Assembly (NCBI RefSeq): GCF_001005825.1 | Contig: NZ_LBHV01000003.1 | Span: forward strand, 558,001-622,000 | Direction: 5' to 3' | Source: Rhizobium sp. LC145 | Lineage (GTDB): Bacteria; Pseudomonadota; Alphaproteobacteria; Rhizobiales; Rhizobiaceae | DNA length: 64,000 bases | In this document: positions 38,482-47,491 of the stretch, piece after piece | Layout of the letters: every line of letters starts with the position of its first letter | Position numbering within the stretch: the stretch's first letter is position 1 | Translations under genes and position numbers: made by a program | The notes under the pieces: generated by a model | Database searches by the model: none | Told to the model about the DNA's origin: nothing | Seen by the model: the letters and a program-made list of their open reading frames with translations, nothing else

Positions 38482-38613
38482 CAGCCCCTCACCCCGCCTC
38501 CGCTTCGCTCGGCGATCCTCTCCCCGTAAACGGGGCGAGGGGGACCGGGAGGGTGCGGCATATACCTTCTCCCCGCTTGTGGGGAGAAGGTGCCGGAAGG
38601 CGGATGAGGGGCA
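38482..38613. repeat. RIME-like composite palindromic repeat between aglE and aglF
   Basis: An outer imperfect inverted repeat, GCCCCTCACCCCGCCTCCG against GCCCCTCATCCGCCTTCCG on the other strand, encloses two hairpins: CCCCG-TAAA-CGGGG (38522-38535) and CCTTCTCCCC-gcttgt-GGGGAGAAGG (38565-38590). This matches the type of intergenic mosaic element common in Rhizobiaceae. Its place just after the binding-protein gene suggests it could protect or terminate the aglE mRNA. Confidence 0.75.
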
Positions 38614-38645
38614 GTATGAAACAGGCTTAAGCGAGAGGGGCACTT

Positions 38646-39659
38646 ATGGCATCGCAGATCGTGTCGGCCTTCGGGGCGGTGATCGTCGGCGTTTTCGCCT
38701 GCGCCTTGTATTACTGGCTTTCGGACAAGCTGCTGCAGGTCATCTTTCCGGTGCCCGAAGGCAATGTCCGCGCCGCCTCGGTAAACCTCAATCGCCGCGC
38801 GGTCGTGCGGCCTTGGCTGTTCATGGGGCCGGCACTCATTCTTCTCGTCGTCTACCTCGTCTATCCGGTGCTCGCGACCTTTGTGCTCTCCTTCTACGAT
38901 CGCTCCGGCGTCAACTTCGTCGGGTTGGCCAATTACCGCTGGGCGGTTTCGGATGCGCAGTTCCGCCAGTCGATCTTCAACAATATCCTCTGGCTTGCCG
39001 TGGTGCCGGCTGCCTGCACCTTCTTCGGCCTGGTGATTGCGGTTCTCACCGATCGCATATGGTGGGGCAATATCGCCAAGAGCCTCGTCTTCATGCCGAT
39101 GGCGATCTCCTTCGTGGGCGCCTCGGTGATCTGGAAGTTCGTCTACGAATATCGCGGCGGCAACGAGACGCAGATCGGCCTCCTGAACGCCATCGTGCAG
39201 TTCTTCGGCGGCGATCCGCAGGTCTGGATATCGCTGCCCTTCTGGAACAACTTCTTCCTGATGGTCATCCTGATCTGGATACAGACCGGCTTTGCGATGG
39301 TGATCCTGTCAGCCGCGCTGCGCGGTATTCCGGAAGAGACGATCGAGGCGGCGGTGATCGACGGCGCCAACGGCTGGCAGATCTTCTGGAAGATCATGGT
39401 ACCGCAGATCTGGGGCACGATCGCGGTCGTCTGGACGACGATCACCATCCTGGTGCTGAAGGTCTTCGATATCGTACTGACCATGACCAATGGCCAGTGG
39501 AACACCATGGTGCTCGCCAATCTCATGTTCGACTGGATGTTCCGCGGCGGCGGCGACAGCGGCCGAAGCGCCGTGATCGCGCTCGTCATCATGGCGGCCG
39601 TGACCCCGATCATGATCTGGAACATCCGGCAGGCGAACCGGGAAACGGGAGACCATTGA
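38646..39659 (+). CDS. aglF: AglF alpha-glucoside ABC transporter permease
   Basis: 337 residues, MalF-type inner-membrane permease. An extra N-terminal hydrophobic segment (residues 3-28) precedes the six-helix core, and the EAA-type loop is seen near GIPEETIEAAVIDGANGWQI. It forms the channel with AglG. The stop lies one base before the aglG ATG, indicating tight coupling. Confidence 0.93.
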   Translation: MASQIVSAFGAVIVGVFACALYYWLSDKLLQVIFPVPEGNVRAASVNLNRRAVVRPWLFMGPALILLVVYLVYPVLATFVLSFYDRSGVNFVGLANYRWAVSDAQFRQSIFNNILWLAVVPAACTFFGLVIAVLTDRIWWGNIAKSLVFMPMAISFVGASVIWKFVYEYRGGNETQIGLLNAIVQFFGGDPQVWISLPFWNNFFLMVILIWIQTGFAMVILSAALRGIPEETIEAAVIDGANGWQIFWKIMVPQIWGTIAVVWTTITILVLKVFDIVLTMTNGQWNTMVLANLMFDWMFRGGGDSGRSAVIALVIMAAVTPIMIWNIRQANRETGDH

Positions 39660-39660
39660 G

Positions 39661-40821
39661 ATGAATGCCGCAGCAAGCTTGCGCCGCATCGGCCTTCCGC
39701 GCCTCGTCGTCCATTTCGCGGTGCTTCTCATCTGCATCGTCTGGCTGATCCCGACCCTGGGCATCCTGATGACATCCTTCCGGGAGCCGGCGCAGATCAC
39801 CTCGTCCGGCTGGTGGACGGCCTTCACCAGCGCCGCCCAGACGAGCGCCGCAAGGCTCGCAGACCCTTCGACCGCACGGCAGGAGGGTGCCAATTACGTG
39901 ATTTCCGGCTCGGTCTTCGAGGAAGGGCAGGGCGGTACGGTCCGGGCCTTCGGCACGCGCGTACAGGAGCCGGCCGCCTATCCCGCTGGGCAGCCGGCCG
40001 ATCTCGGCGACGGCGAAACGTTGACGATCAACGAGGACGGCAGCTACACCTATGCAAAGGCCGGCCCTTTCGACGGGGAGAGGGGACGCCGCGTCTATCT
40101 CCAGGTCGCCACGCCGCCGTCCTTCACAACGGAAAACTACAATACTGTCCTCACCTCGCAAGGGATCGGCCAGGCCTTCGTCAATTCGCTGACGGTCGCC
40201 ATTCCCTCCACCATCATCCCGATCCTGATCGCCGCCTTTGCGGCTTACGCCCTCTCGTGGATGGAGTTTCCCGGCCGGGCGCTGCTCATCGCCATGGTGG
40301 TGGGCTTGATCGTCGTGCCGCTACAGATGTCGCTCATTCCGCTTCTGAGGATGTACAACGAAATCGGCGGCCTGCTCGGCGTGCCTTCGCGAAGCTATGC
40401 CGGCATCTGGCTTGCCCATTCGGCCTTCGGAATGCCGCTCGCGATCTATCTTCTGCGCAACTATATCGCCGGCCTGCCGAAGGAGATCATCGAATCCGCC
40501 CGGGTCGACGGCGCAAGCGATTTCGAGATTTTCCTGAAGATAGTCCTGCCGCTCTCCTTCCCCGCTCTTGCCTCTTTCGCGATCTTCCAGTTCCTGTGGA
40601 CATGGAACGATCTTCTGGTGGCCATGGTTTTCCTCGGAACCGGACGGGACCAGCTCGTCCTGACGGGAGCCTTGAACGCGCTTCTGGGCTCCCAGGGGGG
40701 GAAATGGGAAATTCTGACCGCATCCGCCTTTATCACCATCGTCGTTCCTCTGCTCGTCTTCTTCCTCCTCCAGCGGTATCTCGTCAGAGGCCTGCTGGCC
40801 GGCTCGGTAAAAGGCGGCTGA
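39661..40821 (+). CDS. aglG: AglG alpha-glucoside ABC transporter permease with large periplasmic insert
   Basis: 386 residues, about 100 longer than a usual MalG-type permease. TM1 (residues ~18-40) is followed by a ~130-residue periplasmic segment containing GETLTINEDGSYTYAKAG, a sequence like those of VCBS/cadherin-type repeats, before the remaining five helices. The EAA loop is GLPKEIIESARVDGASDFEI. AglG proteins of rhizobia carry such an insert, as far as I recall. It ends 35 bases before aglA. Confidence 0.92.
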   Translation: MNAAASLRRIGLPRLVVHFAVLLICIVWLIPTLGILMTSFREPAQITSSGWWTAFTSAAQTSAARLADPSTARQEGANYVISGSVFEEGQGGTVRAFGTRVQEPAAYPAGQPADLGDGETLTINEDGSYTYAKAGPFDGERGRRVYLQVATPPSFTTENYNTVLTSQGIGQAFVNSLTVAIPSTIIPILIAAFAAYALSWMEFPGRALLIAMVVGLIVVPLQMSLIPLLRMYNEIGGLLGVPSRSYAGIWLAHSAFGMPLAIYLLRNYIAGLPKEIIESARVDGASDFEIFLKIVLPLSFPALASFAIFQFLWTWNDLLVAMVFLGTGRDQLVLTGALNALLGSQGGKWEILTASAFITIVVPLLVFFLLQRYLVRGLLAGSVKGG

Positions 40822-40856
40822 AACAGCGATAAAACTGACAAGAAACAGGATTTGGA

Positions 40857-42512
40857 ATGGCTATTTTCGCCGAGAACAATGCGGCCCCCGACAAGGATTG
40901 GTGGCGCGGCGCCGTCATCTATCAGATTTATCCCCGCTCCTTTCAGGATTCCAACGGTGACGGCATCGGTGACCTCAAGGGCATTACCGCGCGCCTCTCG
41001 CATGTGGCGGCGCTCGGTGCCGACGCGATCTGGATTTCGCCGTTCTTTCCCTCGCCGATGAAGGATTTCGGCTACGACGTTGCCGATTACTGCGGCGTCG
41101 ATCCGATGTTCGGAACGCTGTCGGATTTCGACGGCCTGATCGCCGAGGCGCACCGGCTCGGCCTCAAGGTGATGATCGATCTGGTGATATCCCATAGTTC
41201 CGATCAGCATCCATGGTTCCTCGAAAGCCGGTCGAGCCGCTTCAATCCCAAGGCCGATTGGTATGTCTGGTCGGATGCCAAGCCGGACGGCACTCCGCCC
41301 AACAACTGGCTGTCGATCTTCGGCGGGTCCGCCTGGCATTGGGACCCGACGCGCATGCAATATTACATGCACAACTTCCTGATGTCGCAGCCGGATCTCA
41401 ACCTCCATAATCCCGAAGTGCAGGATGCGCTGCTCGACATGACGCGCTTCTGGCTGCGGCGCGGCGTCGATGGCTTCCGGCTGGATACGATCAACTTCTA
41501 CTTCCACGATAAGGAATTGCGGGACAACCCTTCGCTCGAGCCTTCGCGCCGGAATGCGGCCACGGCCCCCGCCGTCAATCCCTATAATTTCCAGGAGCAT
41601 ATCTACGACAAGAACCGGCCGGAGAACCTGGAATTCCTCAAGCGTTTCCGCGCTGTCCTGGAGGAGTTTCCGGCGATCGCTGCCGTCGGTGAGGTGGGCG
41701 ACAGCCAGCGCGGGCTCGAGATCGTCGGCGAGTACACCTCCGGCAACGACAAGATGCAGATGTGCTATGCCTTCGAATTCCTGGCGCCCGATCCGCTCAC
41801 GCCGGAGCGCGTGAGGAATGTCCAGAACGCCTTTTCCGCGGCCGCCCCCGATGGCTGGGCCTGCTGGGCCTTCTCCAACCACGACGTGGTGCGCCATGTG
41901 AGCCGCTGGGGGGGCGAGGTTCTCGATCGCGACGCCTATGCCAGGATGCTCTCGGCGATCCTGCTCACCCAGCGCGGCTCCGTCTGCATCTATCAGGGAG
42001 AGGAACTGGGGCTGACCGAAGCCGATATCGCCTACGCGGACCTTCAGGATCCCTACGGCATTCAGTTCTGGCCGGAGTTCAAGGGGCGCGACGGATGCCG
42101 CACGCCGATGGTGTGGGATGCCCAGGCGCTGCAGGCGGGCTTTTCGACGGCCGAACGCCCCTGGCTGCCTATCCCGGTAGAGCACCAGATGCGGGCGGTC
42201 AGCTCGCAATACGGCGATCCGGCCTCGGTGCTGGAGCAGTATCGCCGCTTTCTGGCGTTCCGCAAACTGCATCCGGCTTTCGCCAAGGGTGATATTCTCT
42301 TCCTGCCTCAGGATGGCTCGCTGCTTGCCTATAAGCGGCAGCACGGCAATGAGGTGCTGCTGTGCATGTTCAATGTAAGCGCGGTGCCGATCGCGACAGA
42401 ACTGCCGATCGGCGACTGGGAGGTGCTGACCGGCCACGGTTTCGAAAACGGCTGGGAAGGCAATCGGGTGGAACTGCCCGCCTGGGGGGCGTTCTTCGCC
42501 CGCCACGCATAG
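40857..42512 (+). CDS. aglA: AglA alpha-glucosidase (GH13)
   Basis: 551 residues, cytoplasmic glycoside hydrolase of family 13 that splits imported alpha-glucosides. The barrel motifs are present: YQIYPRSFQDSNGDGIGDLK, DLVISHSSDQHPWF, nucleophile D210 in DGFRLDTINF, acid/base E279 in AAVGEVGD and D343 in FSNHDVVRH. No signal peptide. Located between the permease and the ATPase genes of the operon. Confidence 0.95.
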   Translation: MAIFAENNAAPDKDWWRGAVIYQIYPRSFQDSNGDGIGDLKGITARLSHVAALGADAIWISPFFPSPMKDFGYDVADYCGVDPMFGTLSDFDGLIAEAHRLGLKVMIDLVISHSSDQHPWFLESRSSRFNPKADWYVWSDAKPDGTPPNNWLSIFGGSAWHWDPTRMQYYMHNFLMSQPDLNLHNPEVQDALLDMTRFWLRRGVDGFRLDTINFYFHDKELRDNPSLEPSRRNAATAPAVNPYNFQEHIYDKNRPENLEFLKRFRAVLEEFPAIAAVGEVGDSQRGLEIVGEYTSGNDKMQMCYAFEFLAPDPLTPERVRNVQNAFSAAAPDGWACWAFSNHDVVRHVSRWGGEVLDRDAYARMLSAILLTQRGSVCIYQGEELGLTEADIAYADLQDPYGIQFWPEFKGRDGCRTPMVWDAQALQAGFSTAERPWLPIPVEHQMRAVSSQYGDPASVLEQYRRFLAFRKLHPAFAKGDILFLPQDGSLLAYKRQHGNEVLLCMFNVSAVPIATELPIGDWEVLTGHGFENGWEGNRVELPAWGAFFARHA

Positions 42513-42530
42513 AGAAGAAGAGGGGGCAAC

Positions 42531-43619
42531 ATGGCCGGCGTCGTTCTGAAGGATATCCGGAAGGCATATGGTTCGGTGGAGGTGATCCACGGGATAGATC
42601 TGGAGATACGACAGGGAGAGTTCGTCGTCTTCGTCGGCCCTTCCGGCTGCGGAAAATCGACGCTGCTCCGGATGATCGCCGGCCTGGAAAGCATCACTGG
42701 CGGCGAGATGCGGATCGCCGAACAGGTCGTCAACGACGTGCCTCCTTCCAAGCGTGGCATCGCCATGGTCTTCCAGTCCTATGCGCTCTATCCGCATATG
42801 ACGGTCTACGACAACATGGCCTTCGGCATGCGGATCGCGCGTGAGAGCCGGGACGAGATCGAACGGCGGGTCCGCGCGGCGGCGGAAATCCTGCAGCTCA
42901 CGCCTTATCTCGAGCGCTTGCCCAAGGCGCTTTCCGGCGGTCAGCGGCAGCGTGTGGCGATCGGCCGGGCGATCTGCCGCGATCCGAAGGTCTTTCTCTT
43001 CGATGAGCCGCTTTCCAATCTCGATGCGGCGCTGCGCGTCGCCACCCGTATCGAGATCGCCAAGCTTAACGAATCCATGCCGGATACGACGATGATCTAC
43101 GTCACGCACGATCAGGTGGAGGCGATGACGCTGGCCGACCGGATCGTCGTGCTTTCCGCCGGCCGCATCGAACAGGTCGGCGCGCCGCTGGAACTTTACG
43201 AGCGACCGGACAACCTTTTCGTCGCCCGCTTCATAGGCTCTCCGGCCATGAACATCATTCCGGCGACGGTGACCGAGACGGGTGAGGCGACGGTCGTGGA
43301 GCTCAAGGGCGGCAAGTCGGTGCGTGTGCCGGTGCCGTCGGCCGCCTCGGAAAAGGGGAGCGTCGCCAGTTTCGGCGTGCGCCCGGAGGACCTGACGATC
43401 GCAACGGGCGAGGATTACCTCTTCGCAGGCCAGGTCTCGATCGTCGAGGCGTTGGGCGAGGTGACTTTGCTCTATGTGGAAGGTCTCACGAGCGAGGAGC
43501 CGATTATCGCGAAGATCCCCGGCATTCTCGACGTGAAGAAGGGAGAGACCATGCGTTTCTCGGCCGATCCGAAGAAATTGCATCTCTTCGATACAGCCGG
43601 CCAGAGTTATCGCCGCTAA
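42531..43619 (+). CDS. aglK: AglK alpha-glucoside ABC transporter ATPase
   Basis: 362 residues of the MalK/UgpC type. Walker A GPSGCGKST at 36-44, Q loop near MVFQSYALYPHM, signature LSGGQRQRVAIGRA (133-146), Walker B VFLFDEPLSNLD and switch histidine in YVTHDQVEAMTLADRI; the C-terminal ~120 residues form the TOBE/regulatory domain. It energises AglFG. Last gene of the agl operon; no clear terminator follows. Confidence 0.95.
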   Translation: MAGVVLKDIRKAYGSVEVIHGIDLEIRQGEFVVFVGPSGCGKSTLLRMIAGLESITGGEMRIAEQVVNDVPPSKRGIAMVFQSYALYPHMTVYDNMAFGMRIARESRDEIERRVRAAAEILQLTPYLERLPKALSGGQRQRVAIGRAICRDPKVFLFDEPLSNLDAALRVATRIEIAKLNESMPDTTMIYVTHDQVEAMTLADRIVVLSAGRIEQVGAPLELYERPDNLFVARFIGSPAMNIIPATVTETGEATVVELKGGKSVRVPVPSAASEKGSVASFGVRPEDLTIATGEDYLFAGQVSIVEALGEVTLLYVEGLTSEEPIIAKIPGILDVKKGETMRFSADPKKLHLFDTAGQSYRR

Positions 43620-43830
43620 TTGCTAAGGTCTTTCAAACGCTCTGTTAAACTTCATCGGCTAGTCTTTTTTCTGCGTAAGGCGATGAAGCCGAATACATCA
43701 GGGAATGACCCCGCGCGGAAATAACCCGTTGCGGCTCGACGTGGATGCGTCCTCCCAACGGAAAGGGAGACAGGTCGTGGGTGCGGCAGCAAGTAGCGGA
43801 AATCATTTTCTAAATAGAGAAGAGTCTTTC

Positions 43831-44187
43831 ATGTACGACCGGGAGAGCCGGTTCAAGATGGAAGACACAATGAATGCGGCGCGCATCGAGTATACCGAAA
43901 AGGGCGTGCTGAACATGGCGCAACGCCGATGCGACGTGCTGCGCATCTCCCGCAGCGGCGCCGTTCTTGGCCTGCTGACGCAGTATAAGCTGCCGGAACA
44001 GTTCTATCTCGATATTCCGGACGCCCGCATCTCCAAGATCGGCTGTCTGCTGATGCGCGCCAACATGAACAACACGATCGATGTGCGTTTCCTAAGCCTT
44101 CTCAGCCAGAAGGACCTGGACCGTATCTTCGTGTTCAGCACGCACCCCAGCCATCGCGACCGGACGCTGGATATTCGCAGCTGGTGA
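43831..44187 (+). CDS. PilZ-like small protein
   Basis: 118 residues from ATG 43831. The run QRRCDVLRISRSGAVLGL resembles the PilZ core (arginine cluster then D/N-x-S-x-x-G), but the acidic residue is replaced by arginine (R-I-S-R-S-G), so c-di-GMP binding is uncertain. Upstream codons to 43705 are open but have no ribosome site. A ~210-base gap separates it from aglK. Similar small PilZ-type genes sit next to the agl region in relatives. Function not known. Confidence 0.55.
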   Translation: MYDRESRFKMEDTMNAARIEYTEKGVLNMAQRRCDVLRISRSGAVLGLLTQYKLPEQFYLDIPDARISKIGCLLMRANMNNTIDVRFLSLLSQKDLDRIFVFSTHPSHRDRTLDIRSW

Positions 44188-44220
44188 GCGGCTCCTGAAA
44201 GGGCGGCTCGAAATCTCCAT

Positions 44221-44643
44221 CTAGCAGGCTATGATTTCGAGGTATCCTGGGACACACAACTCGGCTATCGCCTTATCCCGTGTAACAAGCGGGATTTTCT
44301 TAATTCTTGCCGTTGCTATGAGATAGCAATCACCGGGATCTTTGTGGCCGGTCACAGCAACAACTTCCGCAGCTTCCAGCGCAATTCGGTGGGTTATCGG
44401 AGCAACCTTCGCGGTAGTTTCCCGAATTGCGGCGCGGAACCATTTTGACACCGTCGCATCGCCGAGCTGCGGAGCATTGTTGGGTTTGCGCACCGCCAGC
44501 GGTAATTCCCAGGCGGTGATGGGAGAAACATAGAGGTTTCCGGCAGCTTGGCCCTGACCAATGGCGACAAGGGCCTCGTTTGAGAGGTCTGCCCCTTTCA
44601 CCAGCCAATAGAGAGCGTGGGTATCGAGCAGAACTCCCGCCAA
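44221..44643 (-). CDS. PIN-domain ribonuclease toxin (VapC-like)
   Basis: 140 residues. The PIN active-site acidic residues are visible: D7 in LLDTHAL, E46 in SPITAWELPLAV, and D101 plus D105 region in GHKDPGDCYLIATA, followed by the final VTRDKAI aspartate. VapC-type toxins cleave RNA and are held by a co-expressed antitoxin. The start is TTG 44643, 11 bases after the antitoxin stop. The module lies between the PilZ-like gene and edd, and its base composition looks less GC-rich than its neighbours. Confidence 0.82.
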   Translation of the reverse strand: MAGVLLDTHALYWLVKGADLSNEALVAIGQGQAAGNLYVSPITAWELPLAVRKPNNAPQLGDATVSKWFRAAIRETTAKVAPITHRIALEAAEVVAVTGHKDPGDCYLIATARIKKIPLVTRDKAIAELCVPGYLEIIAC

Positions 44644-44654
44644 GGTCCGTTAGC

Positions 44655-44825
44655 CTATTTCCGTTCTTCTTTGAGAACCTGGGGCGCAATCGGTTTGGTC
44701 AGGTCGACGCCTTTGTTTATCGGCAGATCGATACCCTTTAGCGAGCCAGCGCCACGTACGGTGACCAGCTTCCCCGTTTTCGTGTCACGGACGGTTATCA
44801 CGGATTGTGCTGAACTCTTTGCCAT
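44655..44825 (-). CDS. Probable antitoxin partner of the PIN toxin, 56 aa
   Basis: A 56-residue ORF, MAKSSAQSVITVRDTKTGKL at the N-terminus and TKPIAPQVLKEERK at the end, lies directly upstream of the PIN toxin on the same strand with an 11-base gap. It is strand-rich at the start and basic/acidic at the end, which fits a small antitoxin with a toxin-wrapping C-terminal tail, but no AbrB or ribbon-helix-helix motif of the usual VapB is obvious. Its call rests on position and size. Confidence 0.6.
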   Translation of the reverse strand: MAKSSAQSVITVRDTKTGKLVTVRGAGSLKGIDLPINKGVDLTKPIAPQVLKEERK

Positions 44826-44870
44826 AGGGTCTTATAGCCTGTTCTATGCGTGAATGCGAGTGGTTCTCAT

Positions 44871-46688
44871 TCACGCAAACACGCTGGCGCCCTGGTCGGC
44901 CGGTCCCGCATTGCGCCGGAAGCTGGCGAAGAGTTCGCGGCCCATGCCGAACTCGTTTTCCGAAAGATCGGTTTCGGCAAGCGGGCGGGCGGCAAGTTCG
45001 GCGGCGTCGACAAGCACTTCCAGCGTACCGGCGACCGCGTCGAGGCGGATCATGTCTCCGTCCCTGATCCTGGCGATCGGGCCCCCGTCCGCAGCCTCGG
45101 GCGTGATGTGGATCGCGGCCGGCACCTTGCCCGAAGCGCCGGACATGCGCCCGTCGGTGACGAGCGCCACCTTGAAGCCGCGGTCCTGCAGCACGCCGAG
45201 CGGCGGCGTGAGGCGGTGAAGTTCCGGCATGCCGTTCGCCTTCGGTCCCTGGAAACGCACGACGGCGATGAAATCGCGGTTGAGCTCGCCGCGCTTGAAG
45301 GCGTCCTGCATTTCCTGCTGGTCATGAAAGACGATGGCCGGTGCCTGGATGACGTGGCGCTCCGGCTTGACGGCGGAGATCTTGATGACCGACCGGCCGA
45401 TATTGCCGGTCAGCATCTTGAGACCGCCGGTCGGCTGGAAGGGGGCCTCGATACGGGCGAGCACCTTCGGATCGCCGCTCTCGTCCGGGATCGGCTCACG
45501 CATGACGGAGCCGTTCGCATCGAGCTTGGCTTCGACGGTATAGGCTTCCAGTCCATGGCCGAAGACGGTGCGGACGTCATCGTGGAGCAGACCCTTCTTG
45601 AGGAGCTGCTTGATGAGGAAGCCGATGCCGCCTGCGGCATGGAAGTGGTTCACGTCGGAAAGCCCGTTCGGATAGACGCGGGCCAGCAGCGGTATGATGT
45701 CCGAAAGCTCGGAAATATCCTGCCAGGTGAGCTGGATGCCGGCCGCTCGCGCCATGGCGACCAGGTGCATGGTGTGATTGGTCGAGCCACCGGTGGCATG
45801 CAGGCCGACCACGCCGTTGACGATCGAGCGCTCGTCGATCATCTCGCCGGCCGGCGTGAATTCGTTGCCGAGTGCGGTAATGGCGAGCGCCCGCTTGGTC
45901 GCTTCGCGGGTCAGCGCGTCGCGCAGCGGCGTGCCGGGATTGACGAAGGAGGCGCCCGGCATATGGAAGCCCATGATCTCCATCAGCATCTGGTTGGAAT
46001 TGGCGGTGCCGTAGAAGGTGCAGGTGCCGGGACCGTGATAGGATTTCGATTCCGCCTCCAGAAGCTCGGCGCGGCCGACCTTGCCTTCCGCGTAAAGCTG
46101 GCGGATTCGCGATTTCTCGTCGTTGGGCAGGCCGGTGGTCATCGGACCGGCCGGAATGAAGACGGCCGGCAGATGGCCGAAGCTGAGCGCGGCGATCACG
46201 AGGCCGGGCACGATCTTGTCGCAGATGCCGAGGAAGAGGGCGGCATCGAACATGTTGTGCGAGAGCCCGATGCCCGCCGCCATGGCGATCGCATCGCGCG
46301 AGAAGAGCGAAAGCTCCATGCCCGGCTGGCCCTGGGTCACGCCGTCGCACATGGCCGGAACGCCGCCGGCGACCTGGGCGATGCCGCCGGCCTCCCGCGC
46401 CGCATCCCGGATGATCGCGGGATAGGTTTCATAAGGCTGGTGGGCCGAGAGCATGTCGTTATAGGCGGTGATGATGCCGAGATTGGGAATGACGTCTCCC
46501 GCGAGCGCCTCCTTCTCGGCGGGGGAACAGACCGCGAAGCCATGCGCGAGGTTGCCGCATGAGAGGACCGCCCGGTGCGGCCCTTTGCTGGAAGCGCGCC
46601 GTACGCGGTCGAGATAGGCTTCGCGATGCGGCTTCGATCGTTCGACGATACGGGCGGTGATCGCCTCTATGCTGGAATGGGCGGCCAT
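44871..46688 (-). CDS. edd: Edd phosphogluconate dehydratase
   Basis: 605 residues. Entner-Doudoroff enzyme turning 6-phosphogluconate into 2-keto-3-deoxy-6-phosphogluconate. Belongs to the IlvD/Edd family; conserved stretches include [20 protein letters not shown], the Fe-S ligands region ([10 protein letters not shown]), [20 protein letters not shown] and [20 protein letters not shown]. Third gene of the leftward zwf-pgl-edd operon. The product is complete. Confidence 0.97.
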   Translation of the reverse strand: MAAHSSIEAITARIVERSKPHREAYLDRVRRASSKGPHRAVLSCGNLAHGFAVCSPAEKEALAGDVIPNLGIITAYNDMLSAHQPYETYPAIIRDAAREAGGIAQVAGGVPAMCDGVTQGQPGMELSLFSRDAIAMAAGIGLSHNMFDAALFLGICDKIVPGLVIAALSFGHLPAVFIPAGPMTTGLPNDEKSRIRQLYAEGKVGRAELLEAESKSYHGPGTCTFYGTANSNQMLMEIMGFHMPGASFVNPGTPLRDALTREATKRALAITALGNEFTPAGEMIDERSIVNGVVGLHATGGSTNHTMHLVAMARAAGIQLTWQDISELSDIIPLLARVYPNGLSDVNHFHAAGGIGFLIKQLLKKGLLHDDVRTVFGHGLEAYTVEAKLDANGSVMREPIPDESGDPKVLARIEAPFQPTGGLKMLTGNIGRSVIKISAVKPERHVIQAPAIVFHDQQEMQDAFKRGELNRDFIAVVRFQGPKANGMPELHRLTPPLGVLQDRGFKVALVTDGRMSGASGKVPAAIHITPEAADGGPIARIRDGDMIRLDAVAGTLEVLVDAAELAARPLAETDLSENEFGMGRELFASFRRNAGPADQGASVFA

Positions 46689-46780
46689 GGTCTAGTCCTC
46701 TTCGTCCATCCCGGCTTGGGAGGGGCGCGAAGCCGGCCGGGATCGGGTTCTCTCAATGTTTCCGGCGGGTAGCCGGCATG

Positions 46781-46797
46781 GGGCGCCTTACGGCGCC
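46781..46797 (-). promoter_or_regulatory. Hairpin overlapping the pgl stop
   Basis: GGGCGCC-TTA-CGGCGCCC forms a compact stem at the pgl stop codon, about 90 bases before edd. There is no U tract. It may slow ribosomes, protect the upstream mRNA segment or mark the processing point between pgl and edd. Confidence 0.35.
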
Positions 46798-47486
46798 CAA
46801 TAGATATCGACCGGCGAGCTTGCGCGATTGAGCACGGCGCGGATCGGCATCTCCATCTCGTCGGAGCCGGATTTCGCCTTCTCCAAGACCTCTTTCTTCC
46901 CTTCGCCCTCGATATGCAGAACCAGGAAGCGGGCATCCGAAAGGCTGGCGAAGGAGAATGTCAGGCGCTCTTCGCCGGCGCCGTCAGCCGTCATGGTCAG
47001 CACGCCGCGCGGACCGGAAGGATCGAGCGCTCTCTTCAGGTTGTTGCCATGCGGGAAGAACGAGGCCGTATGGCCGTCCGTTCCCATGCCGAGGATCGCG
47101 ACATCGAAGGGATTGCCGATGCCGGCAGCCTTTTCCGTGGCGACAGCCGCTGCCTCGCCGATCGAGGCGCGGTCATAGTAGAGCGGGAAGAATTGGGCGG
47201 CCGCCGCCTTGCCCATCAGGAGGTGCGTGGCGACCAGAAGATGGTTCGAGCGCGGATTGTCGGCGGGCACGAAGCGCTCGTCCACCAGCGTGACCGCGAC
47301 CTTGGACCAGTCCATATCGCGGGCCGAAAGCGCCTCGAAAAATTTCTTCGGCGTCGACCCGCCGGAGACGGCGATCGATGCGCCGCCCCGCTCTGCGATG
47401 GCCGCGGCGAGCCGCGAGGAGACCGCTTCCGCCAGCGCTTCGGCCAGCGTCGCGGCGTCGGAAAAAGAATGCAGCTTCGCCGTCAT
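46788..47486 (-). CDS. pgl: Pgl 6-phosphogluconolactonase
   Basis: 232 residues, hydrolyses 6-phosphogluconolactone made by Zwf. Family features: SIAVSGGSTPKKFFEALS, VTLVDERFVPADNPRSNHLL and DVAILGMGTDGHTASFFPHG. ATG 47486 with GAGGGG eight bases upstream was chosen; GTG 47495 overlaps the zwf stop but has no spaced site. Second gene of the zwf-pgl-edd operon. Confidence 0.94.
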   Translation of the reverse strand: MTAKLHSFSDAATLAEALAEAVSSRLAAAIAERGGASIAVSGGSTPKKFFEALSARDMDWSKVAVTLVDERFVPADNPRSNHLLVATHLLMGKAAAAQFFPLYYDRASIGEAAAVATEKAAGIGNPFDVAILGMGTDGHTASFFPHGNNLKRALDPSGPRGVLTMTADGAGEERLTFSFASLSDARFLVLHIEGEGKKEVLEKAKSGSDEMEMPIRAVLNRASSPVDIYWAP

Positions 47487-47491
47487 CGCCG

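Noticed and set aside
38482-38613. CRISPR or insertion sequence at the repeat region
   Set aside because: Palindromic, not regularly spaced direct repeats; no transposase or cas gene nearby.
40461-43583. Very long minus-strand ORF (1040 aa) opposite the agl operon
   Set aside because: Shadow of aglG-aglA-aglK in a GC-rich genome; composition rich in His, Arg and Asp and no recognisable domain.
44850-46562. Plus-strand ORF of 570 aa opposite edd
   Set aside because: Shadow frame; Edd is complete on the minus strand with clear motifs.
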